This document shows, one piece after another, positions 5,083 to 6,149 of a stretch of DNA of 6,149 nt (the first letter of the stretch is position 1; every line of letters begins with the position of its first letter). The stretch lies in the NCBI GenBank assembly GCA_028288395.1, contig JAQBNV010000628.1, forward strand, positions 1 to 6,149, written 5' to 3'. The notes beneath the pieces were generated by a model. That model did not search any database. It saw nothing but the letters and a program-made list of their open reading frames with translations, and was not told the DNA's origin. The position numbers were made by a program, and so were the translations under genes. The stretch is from Adhaeribacter sp. (GTDB lineage: Bacteria; Bacteroidota; Bacteroidia; Cytophagales; Hymenobacteraceae).

Positions 5083-6149
5083 AAAATGTATGGCACGGAA
5101 ATAATTACCGGAGCCTGATTTCTGGTTATGGTTTAGGTATTCGACACGATTTAATGGGCGATAGGAGGTGGGTTCCCTGGTTTAATGCCCCGCCCAAAAC
5201 CCAGCAGCGGCTGAATTTCTTTTGTCTGTTAAGTACCGAAAAAGATGGCAAAATACTAGAAGAAGTTAAACGGTTTACCCACGGCGATACCTACCAGCAA
5301 CTGGCCGGACATTACACTTTGGCGGCGCACTTTCACCAGGAGCATGTGGATGATGTTTTAACGCACAAACCCTTGCCGGAAATCCCCGGTTTTGTACAAA
5401 CCCTTCGCAATGCCGGCGTTAATATTGTAGCCACCGGCGAATTTCACCTGGCTGGTAACCCCAAGGATTTGGGTCCCCGGCGGCTAACTGAATTCAAAAA
5501 ACTATTTGAGGAATGTGAGCGGCTATCTAATGGTAATTTTTTGCTTTTACCCGGCGAAGAAGCCAATGTTTATTATGGTGGCCATTGGATGAATTTTTTT
5601 CCCAAGCCAGTTTATTGGATCCAATCGCGACAGGTGGGCCAGCCATTTGTGGAAGAACACCCCGAATACGGGAAAGTGTACCGGGTGGGCAGCAAGGCCG
5701 ATATGTTAAATTTATTAAAAGTCGAAAAAGGCATGGCCTGGACCGCGCATGCCCGTACCAAGGGCTCGGTTGGTTTTCCGGATAAATACATGGGCGAAGA
5801 TTTTTATAAGTCCGACCGGTTTTTTGGAGCAGCCTGGAAAAACCTGCCGGCCGATTTGTCCCAGCCCCGGCTAGGGAAAAGAGCGTTGGATGTATTGGAT
5901 GATATGGCTAATGCAGGCGATAAGAAATATATGCTGGGTGAAGCCGACCTTTTTAAAATTGAACCCGATTACGAATTGTACGGCCACATGAATATCAATT
6001 ACCTGCAGCTAAATAAAATGCCGGAATTTAAAGACGGCTGGCAAACCGTATCAAATTCACTGGAAGGTGGCAAGTTCTTTGTGACTACAGGCGAAATATT
6101 GTTACCCACTTTTACGGTTAATAGCATAGGAAGCGGCGAAACCCTGAAA
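5061..6149 (+). CDS. PHP-like CehA/McbA-type metallohydrolase domain, C-terminal fragment (3' partial)
   Basis: Frame 3 is open from 5022 to the right edge; homologous sense begins at about 5061 (LDNVYNLKNVWHGNNYRSL). If translated separately, the first ATG is at 5154. The 363 codons contain a PHP-like metal-site pattern: H-F-H at 5328-5336, GEFH at 5436-5447 where most PHP proteins have T-D-H, PGEEAN at 5550-5567, GGHW with its His at 5583, and TAHARTKG with its His at 5748. Further conserved-looking text is GEADLFKIEPDYELYGHM near 5940. PHP enzymes bind two or three metal ions and cleave phosphoesters or related bonds. The protein is expected outside the cytoplasm through the signal peptide on the first fragment. 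The stop lies beyond the window. Assignment to CehA/McbA is moderate; substrate unknown. Confidence 0.7.
   Translation, partial: MDNVYNLKNVWHGNNYRSLISGYGLGIRHDLMGDRRWVPWFNAPPKTQQRLNFFCLLSTEKDGKILEEVKRFTHGDTYQQLAGHYTLAAHFHQEHVDDVLTHKPLPEIPGFVQTLRNAGVNIVATGEFHLAGNPKDLGPRRLTEFKKLFEECERLSNGNFLLLPGEEANVYYGGHWMNFFPKPVYWIQSRQVGQPFVEEHPEYGKVYRVGSKADMLNLLKVEKGMAWTAHARTKGSVGFPDKYMGEDFYKSDRFFGAAWKNLPADLSQPRLGKRALDVLDDMANAGDKKYMLGEADLFKIEPDYELYGHMNINYLQLNKMPEFKDGWQTVSNSLEGGKFFVTTGEILLPTFTVNSIGSGETLK

Larger units (their letters stand above)
4301..6149 (+). pseudogene. Secreted PHP-type (CehA/McbA-like) metallohydrolase, interrupted by two frameshifts and cut by the window edge
   Basis: One continuous protein is readable only across three frames: frame 2 from 4301, frame 1 from about 4537, and frame 3 from about 5061 to the edge. 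Both transitions correspond to one missing base. The first must lie between 4528 and 4558, where both frames are open; the text suggests a lost base near 4534-4537. The second lies between 5022 and 5082, most simply a lost C in the four-C run at 5058-5061. The rejoined product is at least about 615 residues: signal peptide, an all-beta N-terminal region, then a PHP-like metal-dependent hydrolase domain. The protein sense is well preserved on either side of each break, so the damage is recent or is a sequencing or assembly error. CehA/McbA proteins hydrolyse phosphoesters or carbamates using metal ions; no substrate can be assigned here. It follows a 353-base gap and may have its own promoter. 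Confidence 0.75.

Noticed and set aside
5585..5785. 66-codon + strand frame inside the PHP domain
   Set aside because: Frame 3 through this stretch carries the conserved hydrolase sequence, so this frame is a shadow.

Overview
The window looks like a chromosomal stretch from a Bacteroidota bacterium, probably Cytophagales (Adhaeribacter/Hymenobacter-like). This is inferred from AT-rich spacers, the absence of Shine-Dalgarno motifs before the starts, and the gene families present. All supported genes are on the + strand. No RNA gene, CRISPR array, insertion sequence or origin was seen.

Layout. Bases 1-914 hold the 3' end of a secreted electron-transfer-type protein: a LamG-like beta-sandwich, a low-complexity linker and a C-terminal azurin-type copper domain with all four ligands. 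A ThuA-domain lipoprotein follows at 945-1718. Next is a Gfo/Idh/MocA-family oxidoreductase (1840-2991) that lacks the usual Glu-Lys-Pro motif. A very strong hairpin (3001-3030) separates it from a D-tagatose/D-allulose 3-epimerase-like sugar isomerase (3069-3947). A 353-base AT-rich gap with two more hairpins follows. The last gene (4301 to the window edge) is a secreted PHP-type (CehA/McbA-like) metallohydrolase, broken into three reading frames by two apparent single-base losses.

How they may work together (inference). ThuA, Gfo/Idh/MocA and TIM-barrel epimerase proteins commonly cluster in Bacteroidota loci for oxidative, keto-sugar-type processing of glycosides or polyols. The secreted copper protein could carry electrons from a periplasmic oxidation. 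The cytoplasmic dehydrogenase-like protein and epimerase could then rearrange the keto-sugar product. No transporter, regulator or classical glycoside hydrolase lies inside the window, so the substrate cannot be named. The most unusual points are the doubly frameshifted hydrolase, the atypical active site of the Gfo/Idh/MocA protein, and the 13-bp perfect hairpin inside the gene cluster.
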